Of a stretch of 64,000 bases of DNA, positions 47,200 through 59,612 are shown one piece after another. The translations under genes and the position numbers were made by a program. The stretch's first letter is position 1. Every line of letters starts with the position of its first letter. Below the pieces are notes generated by a model. The model was not told the DNA's origin, searched no databases, and saw only the letters and a list, made by a program, of their open reading frames with translations. Origin of the DNA: Megachile rotundata (lineage: Eukaryota > Arthropoda > Insecta > Hymenoptera > Megachilidae); NCBI RefSeq assembly GCF_050947335.1, contig NC_134985.1, positions 20,885,190-20,949,189 of the forward strand. Reading direction: 5' to 3'.

Positions 47200-48055
47200 C
47201 TGAGGAGTTTTGGAAATTTGGGTCCTGAGAATTTGAGGGTTTGGGAAGCTTGGGAACTTGAGAGACTGAGAGTTTACTAGTTTATGAAGTTGGGTATTTG
47301 AAAATTTGGAAATGTGAAGTTTGCAAAATTGGAAATGTGGGTTTTGAAAATTTGGAAGTTTGGACTTTGCAAATTTGGAAGCGTGGAATTTGAAAAATTT
47401 GGAAATGTGGACTTTGCAAATTTGGAAGTGTGGACATTGCAAAATTGGAAATGAGGACTTTGCAAATTTGGAAGCGTGGACTTTGCAAAATTGGAAATGT
47501 GGACATTGCAAATTGGGAAGCGTGGAGTTTGCAAAATTGGAAATGTGGACTTTGGAAATTTGGAAGCGTGGACTTTGCAAAATTGGAAATGTGGACTTTG
47601 GAAATTTGGAAGTGTGGAGTTTGCAAATTTGGAAGTGTGGACTTTGCAAAATTGGAAATGTGGACTTTGCAAATTTGGAAATGTGGACTTTGCAAATTTG
47701 GAAGCGTGGACATTGCAAAATTGGAAATGTGGACTTTGCAAATTGAGAAACGTGGAGTTTGCAAAATTGGAAATGTGGACTTTGGAAATTTGGAAGCGTG
47801 GAGTTTGCAAATTTGGAAGTGTGGACTTTGCAAAATTGGAAATGTGGACTTTGCAAATTTGGAAATGTGGACTTTGCAAATTTGGAAGCGTAGACTTTGC
47901 AAAATTGGAAATGTGGACTTTGCAAAATTGGAAGCGTCGACATTGCAAATTTGGAAATGTAAACTTTGCAAATTTATAAACCCGAACTTTGCAAATTTGG
48001 AAAATGTAGACTTTACGGAATTAGAAATGTGAACTTTGCAAATTAGAAAAAGTAG
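47200..48055. repeat. 23-bp minisatellite (gtggactttgcaaatttgg)
   Basis: Units such as gtggactttgcaaa followed by attggaaat or tttggaagc step at 23 bp with alternating variants (46-bp dimers) across about 850 bp. Both strands stay open through three-unit frames; this is a repeat, not a gene. Confidence 0.95.
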
Positions 48056-48839
48056 ACTATGAAGACGTGAGATTCCAACCTACAGCAAACTCCCAAATAA
48101 GAACTGGGACCCCAAAACAACCAAATAGCATCCCCACCAGGAAATTACACCTAAGGTAATTAACGCGTCCACATCAAGGCTACAATTACCAAATACAGTC
48201 CTTCTTTCCACTCCACCTAAAACCTGTCTTTCGTTCCATTTAAAAGAACCGATCGATCAGCTCCATTGCTCCACGTACTCCATCATTTCGTCGATGGTCG
48301 TTATTAAAATCTATGGGCTGAAAACGGTAAGAATAAAGTTTGCAGACGTACGAGAAGGGCAGAGAGAAAAGTCGACGGTAAATCCGGATTTAATAGAGAG
48401 TTCTTCGTGTGAATTTCCTTCCATATCGTCCGTAGACCGGTAACCCCGGGACCTGACGTCGGCATATTGCATTATCGGCCGACTTATGGGATCCCATATT
48501 CAATATGATGCCGTATGTAACCGGGGGCCAGAGGGATCGCGCCCGGCGAAACCCGGCCTTCAAGGTGAAGCATATTTCAAACGCGAGGGTTACTTCGGGT
48601 CCAGGGATGTTTCGGCATCGTGTATCATATTCAATGACACGTTACACGAACAAACGAACGCTGTTCAGACTCTAAGGAACGGAACAGGGTAATACGAAAT
48701 CATCTGCTGTGATGAAATACTAGACGTCTTTCGTGTTGCTGCTGATTATACGAATATTTTGTAATGTCTTGTCAATGTTAATTTTTTTAAAGATGACTTT
48801 TTGAGGTTAGATAAAATGAATGTATATGAACAAATTATA
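48056..48839. other. Unique spacer with CpG-rich part
   Basis: Positions 48270-48690 are GC-rich, unique and non-coding as far as I can tell. It is comparable in composition to the island at 41.7-42.1 kb. Confidence 0.45.
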
Positions 48840-50175
48840 TTATTCGTATATGTGTGAGTAACTTAGAGGAGGTTCATTTATAACTATATAATTATATAAG
48901 TAAATCTTAAGAGACCTTATAATGTACACACATGGTAGCATTCACATATGTGATCTTTGGTTGATATGTCTATGAACAAACTAAATTATTCACATATATA
49001 TGAGTACCTTAGAAGAGGTTCATCTACAACTATATAATTATATAGACAAGTCTTAAGAGACTTTATAATGAACACACATAATAGCATTCACATATGTGAC
49101 CTTTAGTTGATATGTCTATGAACAAACTAAATTATTCACATATGTATGAGTACCTTAGAAGAGGTTCATCTACAACTGTAGAATTATATACACAAGTCTT
49201 AAGAGACTTTATAATGTACACACATGGTAGCATCCACATATGTGACCTTTAGTTGATATGTCTAGGACCAAACTAAATATTCACATATGTATAAGTACCC
49301 TAGAGGAGGTTCATCTACAACTATATAATTATATACACAAGTCTTAAGAGACTTTATAATGAACACATATGGTAGCATCCACATATGTGACCTTCAGATG
49401 ATATGTCTATGAACAAGCTAAATTATTCACATATGTATGAGTACCTTAAAAGAGGTTCATCTACAACTATATAATTATATAGACAAGTCTTAAGAGACTT
49501 TATAATGTACACACATGGTAGCATCCACATATGTGACCTTTAGTTGACAAGTCTATGAACAAACTAAATTATTCACATATGTATGAGTACCTTAGAAGAG
49601 GTTCATCTACAACTATATAATTATATAGACAAGTCTTAAGAGACTTTATAATGAACACACATGGTAGCATTCACATATGTGACCTTTAGTTGATATGTCT
49701 ATGAACAAACTAAATTATTCACACATGTATGAGTCCCCTAGAGGAGCTTCATCTACAACTATATAATTATAGAAACAAATCCTAAGAGACCTCATAATGA
49801 ACACATATGGTAGCATCCACATATGTGACCTTCAGATGATATGTCTATGAACAAACTAAATTATTCACACATGTATGAGTACCCTAGAGGAGCTTCATCT
49901 ACAACTATATAATTATATAAATAAATCTTAAGAGACTTTACAATGTACACACATGGTAGTAGCATCCACATATGTGACCTTTAGTAGATATGTCTAGTAC
50001 CAAACCTAAACATCCACATATGTGTGACTACCTTACAGAAACTTCATCTAAAACTAAATAATTAAATAAAGACATCCTAAGAATCTTTACAATAAACAAA
50101 ACTAGTAATATCCATATGTGGGACCCTTACTAACAGTCTAAACGTCCACATATGTGTCCACATAATGTCCACATA
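48840..50175. repeat. 146-bp satellite-like array
   Basis: The marker ggttcat (later gcttcat) occurs at 48871, 49017, 49163, 49308, 49454, 49600, 49746 and 49892, steps of 145-146 bp. Units contain tctacaactatataattata, acaagtcttaagagacttta and cacatatgtgacctt. About nine copies, decaying at the right end. Confidence 0.96.
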
Positions 50176-51689
50176 AGTACACTAAAAGAATAAATATCTT
50201 TGAAGAACATTTTTACGTTACATACAAATAATACAATGTGAAGTAACAATACAACAAAACTTTTGGTTGGAAGTGTATGTCGTTTGTTCTTTTTAAGAGG
50301 GAATTGAGCAATTATCGAGTTGTTACAGGATCGTAGGGACCATTTGAATCTGCCTCATTTTTCAGCAGAGCAAAAATGCCCCGACCACAATTGTAAATCT
50401 CGATTTCCAAAAAGCGATACAACTCAACCTTCAATCCCACCAATTACGAGTTCCCCGCGGGAAACGCAAATCCCAGAAAACCCATCGAATTAGTCCACCT
50501 TCGGAATCGCCCTTCTCATCGCTCTTTATTACCCGAACGCGTAACAACCCCTACCCTTTCGTTGATCACACGGTCAACTAGCCACTTACATTATTCAGAT
50601 ACGATGACGTTACTTGAATTATTCACGCTCGTACGTTTTAAAAATTTAAGTTCATCGTTCCCTTCTTATCAAGTATAATCATTAGAAAGGAAATTCGCTT
50701 AGACTTGTCTATTCTGTGGAATACAAATCATAGAAAATTAGATAGTCAGAAGATTAGTATTGTTACAGTCGTAACTGAGGATCTCCAGCGTGAATCAGGG
50801 TCAAAAGACGCTAATATATCTTTCTGATCCTCTGATCCCTGAATCCATCCCAGATTACAATGCTAAAAATCCAAAAATCTACAAGACTACACTCCATAAT
50901 TCAAAGTGTAATACAAGTGCAATTCAGTGTACTCCATACACTAAGATAATTAGTCTAAAAAATAATTTCCCTCATCTAAATTCATCACACCAAATCATCC
51001 CTAAAATCACCTCATCCTTCCTCATTTCTCAACAACTAACGACCATGCAAAACAGACCCCAACCAATATCTCCATCATCAATCCATCCACATAGGGTGCA
51101 CAAAAATCCATTGTTCAGTGCTACAAAGAAACCGCCCAGGGGATCCAACACGCACGACAATCATTACCCACGAGCAAGCAACACAAACTGTTTCTCCCAA
51201 ACAAACCAACGTCTACAAGACGGCTGTAGAAAAGAGGGAGGTTGATACGGGGGTGCGTCCACGGGAGGTCCGCGCACGTTATGGTCAACGTGTTCGCTAT
51301 AATAAAACTATTCCTGTCGTGAAAGAAGGGTAGACGAGGCGGGGGAGGGTGGCGAATCCCGGGGGATATAAATGCTGGCAGGGTGTTTCTTTGGACCGTG
51401 GCCGGCCTGCTAGATTCAATCACGACCCTTCCTATACCGACGAAACTCGCGCCTCGAATAACAAGCAGACCTTTTCCGCTCCGGTATTAGACGTCTTTGA
51501 TCGTGACGGGAATCCTCTCTCTAAATGGTACATTTCCACCTTTTTCTCGATTCTCTAACCGATATAGTTTGCAGCAAACAGGCGCAATACTGTGGATACG
51601 AGGATGTCTGTGAAGAGGATGTCTGACAGTGTGGAGGCTTAGTATTGTTAAGCGTAATATTTTGGGTATGTGGTAGTAGGAGCACGTGG
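50176..51689. other. Unique spacer
   Basis: Unique sequence. Long open frames at 50790-51245 and 51121-51423 have no recognised domain and read as low-complexity or random protein. No gene called. Confidence 0.5.
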
Positions 51690-53650
51690 AATTATGGGCG
51701 CTTAACACTGAGAACATGTAGTACTACGGGTGTGTAGTACTATCGATACGCAGCACTATGGATGCATAGTACTATCGGCGCGTAACACTATGAGTGTTTA
51801 GTACTATTGGCGCGTAACACTATGGATGCATAGCACTGTGGGCGCGTAGCACTGTCGATGTACAGTACTATCGGCGCGTAGCACTGTGGATGCGCAGTAC
51901 TATCGGCGCGTGGCACTATGGATGCGCAGTACTATCGGCGCGTAGTATTATGCACGCACAGCACTATGGATGCGTAGTACTATCGGCGCGTGGGACTATG
52001 GATGCGTAGTACTGTCGGCGCGTGGGACTATGGATGCGAGTACTGTCGGCGCGTAGCACTATGGATGCGTAGTACTGTCGGCGCGTAGCACTATGAGCGC
52101 GTAGCACTATGGATGCGTAGTACTATCGGCGCGTGGGACTATGGATGCGTAGTACTGTCGGCGCGTGGAACTATGGATGCGTAGTACTATCGGCGCGTGG
52201 GATTATGGATGCGTAGTACTGTCGGCGCGTGGGACTATGGATGCGAGTACTGTCGGCGCGTAGCACTATGGATACGTAGTACTGTCGGCGCGTAGCACTA
52301 TGGATGCGTAGTACTATCGGCGCGTGGGACTATGGAAGCGCAGTAATATCGGCGCGTAGCACTATGGATGCGTAGTACTATCGGCGCGTGGCATTATGGA
52401 TGCGTAGTACTGTCGGCGCGTAGCACTATGGATGCGTAGTACTGTCGACGCGTGGGACTATGGATGCGTAGCACTATCGGCGCGTGGGACTATGGATGCG
52501 TAGTACTGTCGGCGCGTAGCACTATGGATGCGTAGTACTATCGGCGCGTGGGACTATGGAAGCGCAGTAATATCGGCGCGTAGCACTATGGATGCGTAGT
52601 ACTATCGGCGCGTGGCATTATGGATGCGTAGTACTGTCGGCGCGTAGCACTATGGATGCGTAGTACTGTCGACGCGTGGGACTATGGATGCGTAGCACTA
52701 TCGGCGCGTGGGACTATGGATGCGTAGTACTGTCGACGCGTGGGACTATGGATGCGTAGCACTATCGGCGCGTGGGACTATGGATGCGTAGTACTGTCGG
52801 CGCGTAGCACTATGGATGCGTAGTACTATCGGCGCGTGGGACTATGGAAGCGCAGTAATATCGGCGCGTAGCACTATGGATGCGTAGTACTATCGGCGCG
52901 TGGCATTATGGATGCGTAGTACTGTCGGCGCGTAGCACTATGGATGCGTAGTACTGTCGACGCGTGGGACTATGGATGCGTAGCACTATCGGCGCGTGGG
53001 ACTATGGATGCGTAGTACTGTCGGCGCGTAGCACTATGGATGCGTAGTACTATCGGCGCGTGGGACTATGGAAGCGCAGTAATATCGGCGCGTAGCACTA
53101 TGGATGCGTAGTACTATCGGCGCGTGGCATTATGGATGCGTAGTACTGTCGGCGCGTAGCACTATGGATGCGTAGTACTGTCGACGCGTGGGACTATGGA
53201 TGCGTAGCACTATCGGCGCGTGGGACTATGGATGCGTAGTACTGTCGACGCGTGGGACTATGGATGCGTAGCACTATCGGCGCGTGGGACTATGGATGCG
53301 TAGTACTGTCGGCGCGTAGCACTATGGATGCGTAGTACTATCGGCGCGTGGGACTATGGAAGCGCAGTAATATCGGCGCGTAGCACTATGGATGCGTAGT
53401 ACTATCGGCGCGTGGCATTATGGATGCGTAGTACTGTCGGCGCGTAGCACTATGGACGCGTAGTACTATCGGTGCGTAGCACTTATGAATGCGCAATACT
53501 GTCGGCGCGTAGCACTATGGATGCGTAGTACTATTGGTGCGTAGCACTATGAATGTGTAGTACTATCGGCGCGTAGTACTGTCAACGCGTGGTACTGCGG
53601 GCGCATAGCACTGTCAACTTCTAGTTCTATGAACCCGTAGCATTCTAATC
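51690..53650. repeat. 16/32-bp CpG-rich array with 512-bp higher-order period
   Basis: The basic unit is cgtagcactatggatg plus cgtagtactatcggcg (32 bp). A rare variant, ggaagcgcagtaatatcgg, occurs at 52334, 52558, 52846, 53070 and 53358, spacings of 224, 288, 224 and 288 bp. That is a repeating 512-bp block (16 x 32). The left edge is more diverged. Confidence 0.97.
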
Positions 53651-53960
53651 GCGTCCACAATGCTACGCACGCATAACAGATTACGTCGACAGTGCTGCGC
53701 TACCAAATTAAAACGCACCCATAACAGAACACATCCAAAACACTACTCACCTATAATGTTACCTCTCCGTCCTACATCCCCACAATATTATGAGCCTATA
53801 ATCGCCAATACCAAGACTTGCCTCCAATATCATAAACCCCCAAAATACCACGTTACTGTGTATCCCCTGCAATATCTAATTATGCCATCCGTCCACCCAC
53901 AATATCACAATGCAACGTCCAAACTAAACTTCCAAAGCTTCCCTCAAACATGAACGACGC
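53651..53960. repeat. Decayed, apparently inverted extension of the 32-bp array
   Basis: Words such as aatgctacgcacgcataaca and cagtgctgcgctacc match the reverse complement of the array units (gtagcattgtg type), with increasing divergence to the right. The junction is a hairpin: gtagcatt at 53637-53644 and aatgctac at 53659-53666. Confidence 0.55.
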
Positions 53961-54999
53961 GACGTAAGGTTGGCAGAGCAGCGTAACGCAATGGGTAAAA
54001 ACAAAGAGGGTGGTTTATTCAGGACGTAAAATTAAGTTACGAGGGTCGTAGCAGGGTTAACGATTCGATGGCGGTTTCTGACTGTACGTTTCAGCGGCTG
54101 TTTATCCGGAACTTTATTCCCGCCGTGTTTGCCTGTTCTTTGATCTCCCGCGGCGAGAGATGGCGCTACTTTACGCGGCAGCTCGGCGAATTAGAGCTGA
54201 TGCTGTTGTCGGTGACGTTAATGCTGGATGAATAAGGAAGGGGGCTGTTAAGTGTCCACCGACTTATGAACTTATGACTGCTGTTTGGGATACGATGATA
54301 TTGGATTAACGCTTTGATGGCGGCACATTTCATGGATTCTGACTTTTATGACATTATATTCCCGTCTTGCGAGTACCTCGACAAATCGAACATATTGGAA
54401 TTTTTCAAGAATCTTGAAACCTTAATAAGGAACTCTCTAAAGTTTGAAATCTTCTGAATAAATTGTTCTTGCACAATTATAATTTGTACTTTGAATTTTA
54501 CAAGTCACATAAATTGTGAAGTTTTACTTTTTAAGAGACTTTCTGAAAAGACTCTTTCAAGTTTTGTTTTCGACAGAGAGCTTGAAATGTCACGTTGCTG
54601 GTCGATTAATGCCACGTTGAATCGTCTCAGAGTAAAACACTGTCTTTGTCATCTTGAAATCAAGCTTCACCGAGACTAGACTCTCTGAATCGAGCTGCCT
54701 GGCATAGAGCTCGTCTACTTCAAACAAATATCTCGACGAATAGGAAGAGGATCTTTGTTCCGAGGATCTCGAAAGCCCTCTCTACTTACGCTGCAATCTG
54801 CACCTGCAGCCGGGCAACCCGACGTACATCGGTGTCGACCGGCACGATTGCTTGCCGCCATTAGGGTTCGCAAAGCCGGAGAAAGAGAACAAGAACATCG
54901 AGAATGACGTTCGTCCTCGGGGCATACTGCTCTTTTCAAAATATGTGCTCCTCTGATCGTTATCCTTTGTCTTCAAAGGAGGAATCTTCCAAAGTGCAA
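53961..54999. other. Unique spacer
   Basis: Unique sequence of moderate GC content. No gene recognised. Confidence 0.5.
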
Positions 55000-55090
55000 T
55001 CTTCAAAAGTAGAATCTTCAAAAGTGGAATCTTTAAAAGTGAAATCTTCAAAAGTGGAATTCTCAAAAGTGGAATCTTTATGTTCGTGCA
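55000..55090. repeat. 15-bp array (aatcttcaaaagtgg)
   Basis: Six units of aatcttcaaaagtgg with single-base variants, in one short block. Confidence 0.9.
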
Positions 55091-55869
55091 GTTTGAAAAT
55101 TTAGAATCTTGGAAAATTGCGAACTTGGAAATATTGTAGTTTGAAAATGTAGATACCTGAAAATATTCTACTTTAAAGACCCAAAAATTGCATATTCGAG
55201 AATTTGAAAATTTAGAGACCTGGATTTGGTAAATCTATGAATTTAGAGATCTGTGAAAGTATAGAAAATAAATATAAAAAAGTAACATAACAATTTCCGA
55301 AGTTTCCGAAGCAAAGTTTCTCCCGGAAGAGAGTCAAAGTAAAACAGAGCACACGTAGCATAAGAATCGATTGTGTTCCATTCTATTCTTCACGGTCACG
55401 AAGATGAAGAGGAAGAGGAAGATCGAACAAGACGAACAATTTTCCCGCGGCGATATCGAAGTTTCTCTCGCAGAGGTCGCTCGAGTTTCGATGAGCCTTC
55501 GCAGGCTGAATACCAAGTACCTGACCGAGGAAACAGGAATGAGGGACAGGATCATCGTGCACGTTTCCCCGGGGATGTCTACTCGAGAAAAATGATCGGA
55601 CGAGACGTTTCCAGTCGCAGACACACCGAGTTCGCGTAATAAAACGATCCTTTGGGGGCTACTCGACTTGTCGTGGGTCTAGTGACTTTTCGAGGTCTGC
55701 GGTGATATCGTGTTTTTATGGACGAACGATGAAATTTTTATGTCGGACCTGGGATCGTTTAGGGAATACGAGGAAAGGATTTTTTCTATGACTTCGAATG
55801 CTTTTATGTGGGACTATTGTTGGGAACATTGTAGGTACTAGGGGGTTTCTGGGTGGCAGTGTGAGACAT
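55091..55869. other. Spacer with an uncalled open frame
   Basis: 55371-55640 carries open frames in two plus frames and one minus frame with near-normal amino-acid composition. None shows a known domain or splice context I can defend, so no gene is called. Confidence 0.4.
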
Positions 55870-56600
55870 GGGGACCTAATTTGGGAATTTGGTAATTAGG
55901 AGATGGAGGAATTTGGGGAGCAGAGAATTTGGAAGTTTGGGAATTTGGGGAGGTGGGAATTTAAGGGTGTAAGAATTTGGGAATGTCAAAATTCTCAGGT
56001 TCCCAAATTTCCATCTCCCCAAATTCCTATCTCCCCAAATTTCCACATCCCCCAATTCCTACACCCCCAAATTCCCACATCCCCAAATTTCCAAATTTCC
56101 AAATTACCACATTCCCCAATTCCACATTCCCCAATTCCCACATTCCCCAATTCTCACATTCCCCAATTCCCACATTCCCCAATTCCCACATTCCCCAATT
56201 CCCACATTCCCCAATTCCACATTCCCCAATTTCCACTTTCACAATTCCCACATTTCCCAATTCCACATTCCCCAATTTCCACTTTCCCAATTCCCACATT
56301 CCCCAATTCCACATTTCCCAATTTCCACTTTCCCAATTCCCACATTCCCCAATTCCACATTCCCCAATTCTCACATTCCCCAATTCTCACTTTCCCCAAT
56401 TCACACATTTCCAAATTCCCATCTCCCAAAATTTTCACATTCCCCAATTCCCACACCCCCAAATTCTAGAATATCGAAATTCCTACATCCCCAAATTCCC
56501 AAATTGCTACGTCCCATAATTTCTAAGTCCCCAAATTCTCACACCCCCTAATTACCAAATTCCCAAATTTCTCCATCCCCAAACTCCCACCCCCATTCCC
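55870..56600. repeat. C-rich 15-bp minisatellite (ccccaattcccacatt family)
   Basis: Monomers ccccaattcccacatt and cccaatttccacttt step at 15-16 bp, with a G-rich lead-in in inverse orientation at 55870-55990. Same word family as the 61-kb array and related to the one at 15 kb. Confidence 0.94.
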
Positions 56601-57409
56601 ACATCTCAAATCCTCACCCCCACCTAAACACCCAAATCCAAAAATTGTCACAACCCCAAATCATCTTCCAAGAAAATCCCTGAAGTGCCTCTAATCCCTC
56701 CAAGAAGTACCGAGACCACCTTGCATCGCCAGAAACACTTTGCAACGCTTTACCACCTAGAAACTCGGTTCAATGATACTTGCAGTGGAAAATTAATTAC
56801 ACGCAGAGGCAGTTGAAAGCGTGCTTCATCCAATATACACCTAACTATCGCGATTCAACATCGTTTATGGTCGACAACACGGTGAACTTTAATATCCAGA
56901 CGCGTCTTCAGGATTCACTGACTCATCCCAGTAGAAGGGCTGTTAGCCGCATGGCTAAGACACGAAATTAATATTAAGCGTGCGCCTAACTGCGAGCTGG
57001 ATGACTAAACGGACTCGTAGGACACACGACGAGCCAGGGGTCGGTACTGTCTCCCGGTAAACCGGCTAAAACGCATTATATCCTGGCAGCTTCGAGGCGT
57101 AGGAGGTAAAACACATCCGACGTGCGTGAACGAGACATTAGTCCGCTACGCAAAGGATTACTCCGCTGTATCTCCTCGTTAATCCTGATTTAGGGGTGTA
57201 TTCGACCTTCATTCGTCGCGAATTAAGACGCGGTATTCAGACATTTTACTATACTCGTGATAGTTCTTGAGGATTAATTTCTAGTCTGCTGTTTATGTAT
57301 TTTTGATCTCTGTTATTCTTGTGACAACTGCTGTTTCAAGCACTTGAAGTTAAACTGCTGTTTCAAGCACTTGGAGTTCAACTGCTGTTTCAATATTTTT
57401 GATCTTTAT
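56601..57409. other. Spacer with CpG-rich part and a 30-bp triplication
   Basis: Positions 56930-57250 are CpG-rich and unique. At 57329-57395, ctgctgtttcaagcac recurs three times at about 30-bp steps, the last copy diverged. No gene recognised. Confidence 0.5.
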
Positions 57410-57662
57410 CCTCGTAACAACTTTGAAAGGTCAAAGAATGTCGAGAATTATAATTGATACCGCAATCGAATTTTTGTTACAATTCTAACTATGATCTGCA
57501 CAACCGAGGAATGTGTCTAATTGTCTAGACTGATTTGTCTTACATTGTCTAACATTTCAACTCTATTTAACTAAACATTGCAGCAAGAATTCCTTAACTG
57601 TACATGAAGCACCAGCCTAAAAAATCACTATCTATTATATCATCCAGTACTTAAGGGTTTAA
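57410..57662. mobile_element. Decayed TTAA-type element, copy 3
   Basis: The interior (acaattctaactatgatc, later acatttcaactctattta) aligns with the 46.3-kb element. The right end reads ttaagggtttaa, ending in TTAA. The left end is not clear. Confidence 0.35.
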
Positions 57663-58474
57663 TGTCTTGAAAGATTAAATGAAGTCTTCCAAATACTGAA
57701 CAGCTTTCATCTCCAAGTAATAAGGGAGAGAAAAACCTGTTGGAGCACCCCCACAGAAATAATTATTTGATCAGGGTTAATTCATGAAAAGGGGTGTTAC
57801 ACATCCTGGATGTAACGAGAGAATTTATTCGAGCTTTCGATGGAAGTCTGTTGGAGGAACCGCGAAAACTGGCGGATGCCGGGTGGCCCATGAGAGACGG
57901 TCGTATTAATATAATCCCATAATTCCGCTGGATGTTCCGCTTGTACTCGGTCCATGGACAGCCGTTCCAACGTCAGTATCAATTACTTTACCCTTGTCAA
58001 CCGGGTTATCCGTGGGCTGGGCGTAGGGCAGCCTTTCTCGACCGTTTCGCGTCAACATCCTTTCGTCTGGGACGCATACGTTCGCAAAAAGCTTGCGGTT
58101 TACTCTAACTAATCCATCCGCGGAGAAGGAACGGATCGGGAATTAAAGTCGACGTCTTAAATTCGAGCCGATTTTCGGTCACGGAAGGGTTCGGTGCTGT
58201 GTGGCTTCGACATCCTTCTTGAATTCTTTAGCAGGCTTGGGAAAATGGACTGAAGTTACAACTGACGATCAAACAAAAGATATGACTCTAAAGATTATCT
58301 AAATTGTGGATCTAAATTTCATAAGTTTTAACCATATTAGCATAGATGTACCAGGAGCATATCTAAGATACTTGTCTACAAATTAAATGTTAATATAACT
58401 TGCGGAACAGGGACAGTAGTGAACACAGCATGGTTTAATTTTCATTTTTCATAGCATTACTTGTTTCATTAATA
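57663..58474. other. Unique spacer
   Basis: Unique sequence. No gene recognised. Confidence 0.5.
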
Positions 58475-58699
58475 TTAACCTCTTTACGAGTTTCACTAGT
58501 GACGCACTTACAGCTCAAATGTGACAAATCTTGAATACTCTTCAACTTGAAATTAAGATCCAACTATAAGTTGCATTATCAAGGATCCCTGAATATAACA
58601 TACAACATTTTGATTTTATTTGTTCATTTTAATGTTTTAACTTGAATAGTAAGTCTTGCCTGACGCACTTGATAAATAAATGACACGGTAAGAGGTTAA
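58475..58699. mobile_element. TTAA-flanked MITE-like element, copy 4
   Basis: Starts ttaacctctttacgag; the right end, reverse-complemented, reads ttaacctcttaccgtg. Both ends are TTAA and the size is 225 bp. Subterminal gtgacgcactta and tgacgcacttga occur near the two ends in the same orientation. Confidence 0.55.
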
Positions 58700-59199
58700 A
58701 AGTTAAACACAGCAATGATCAATTGAAGCATAGCAATAAAGCTACTCTAATTACAGAACATGCACTTCTGAACACTTCCTCTTTCCCGAGACACCGAAAA
58801 CAAAATCTCGAAAGGGAATCAATTTCACAGAACTTTATTCCAAGATTACCTGATATTCGCGAATCCGATTCGAGAATGCTGCACGTTGATCATCTGCCAT
58901 CTCACGCGTTCTGCCGTGTAAAATCGTACTTGAGAGGAACGCCTCATTCTTCCTTGATTCACGGTGTAGGGTAAAGTCGACGAATTTTGAAGGTCTGAAG
59001 AACGCGATGGAAGAGAACACTGTAAGGCACCCCATGATCATCGTCGCTCAACGGCGAATTATTCTCTGATGTCACCCCTCCACACATAAATCCGGATATC
59101 GGATTCTGCCAGCTTGTTTGCCATCTCTTTCTTCATCTGATACTAATCGTTTTCTATGCTCTTTGTTCGGTTAGCGGTGTCATGGTGACGTTTAGCACT
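58700..59199. other. Unique spacer
   Basis: Unique sequence. No gene recognised. Confidence 0.5.
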
Positions 59200-59612
59200 A
59201 TCATGGTAATGTTAGGAGTACAGTGATGATGTGAGGTAGAGAAGTATTATGATAACGTAGTTAGTTTAAAGGTTTTATGATAACATAGTCAGTTTAGAGG
59301 TATTATGATAATACAGTCAGTTTAGGAGTATCATGATAACATAGTCAGTTTAGAAGTATAAGGATAACATAGCTAGCTTGTTAGTATTACGATAAGTCAG
59401 TGTATTGTCATGATAATATATTATTACTGATAATAGAATCAGTTTAAAGGTTTTATAATAACATAGTCAGTTTAGAGGTATTATGATAACACAGTCAGTT
59501 TAAAAGTATCATGATAACATAGTCAGCTTAGAAGTATAAGGATAGCATAGCTAGCTTGTTAGTATTACGATAAGTCAGTGTACAACTATCACGATAATAT
59601 ATTATCACGATA
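59200..59612. repeat. About 26-bp array with 178-bp higher-order period
   Basis: Words ttatgataacatagtcag and tttagaggta repeat about 14 times. ggttttat occurs at 59271 and 59449 followed by the same succession of variants, a 178-bp block present twice. Confidence 0.92.

Noticed and set aside
47197..47971. Overlapping open frames above 220 codons on both strands at 47.2-48.0 kb
   Set aside because: Translation of a 23-bp minisatellite in multiple frames; no non-repeat protein sequence.
48840..50175. tRNA or rRNA gene cluster as explanation of the 146-bp periodicity
   Set aside because: Units are AT-rich and contain no A-box, B-box or rRNA core motif that I can see.
55371..55640. Overlapping open frames with near-normal composition (start KMKRKRKIEQDEQ)
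   Set aside because: No recognised domain, no splice partner, and competing frames on both strands. Conservation data could change this.
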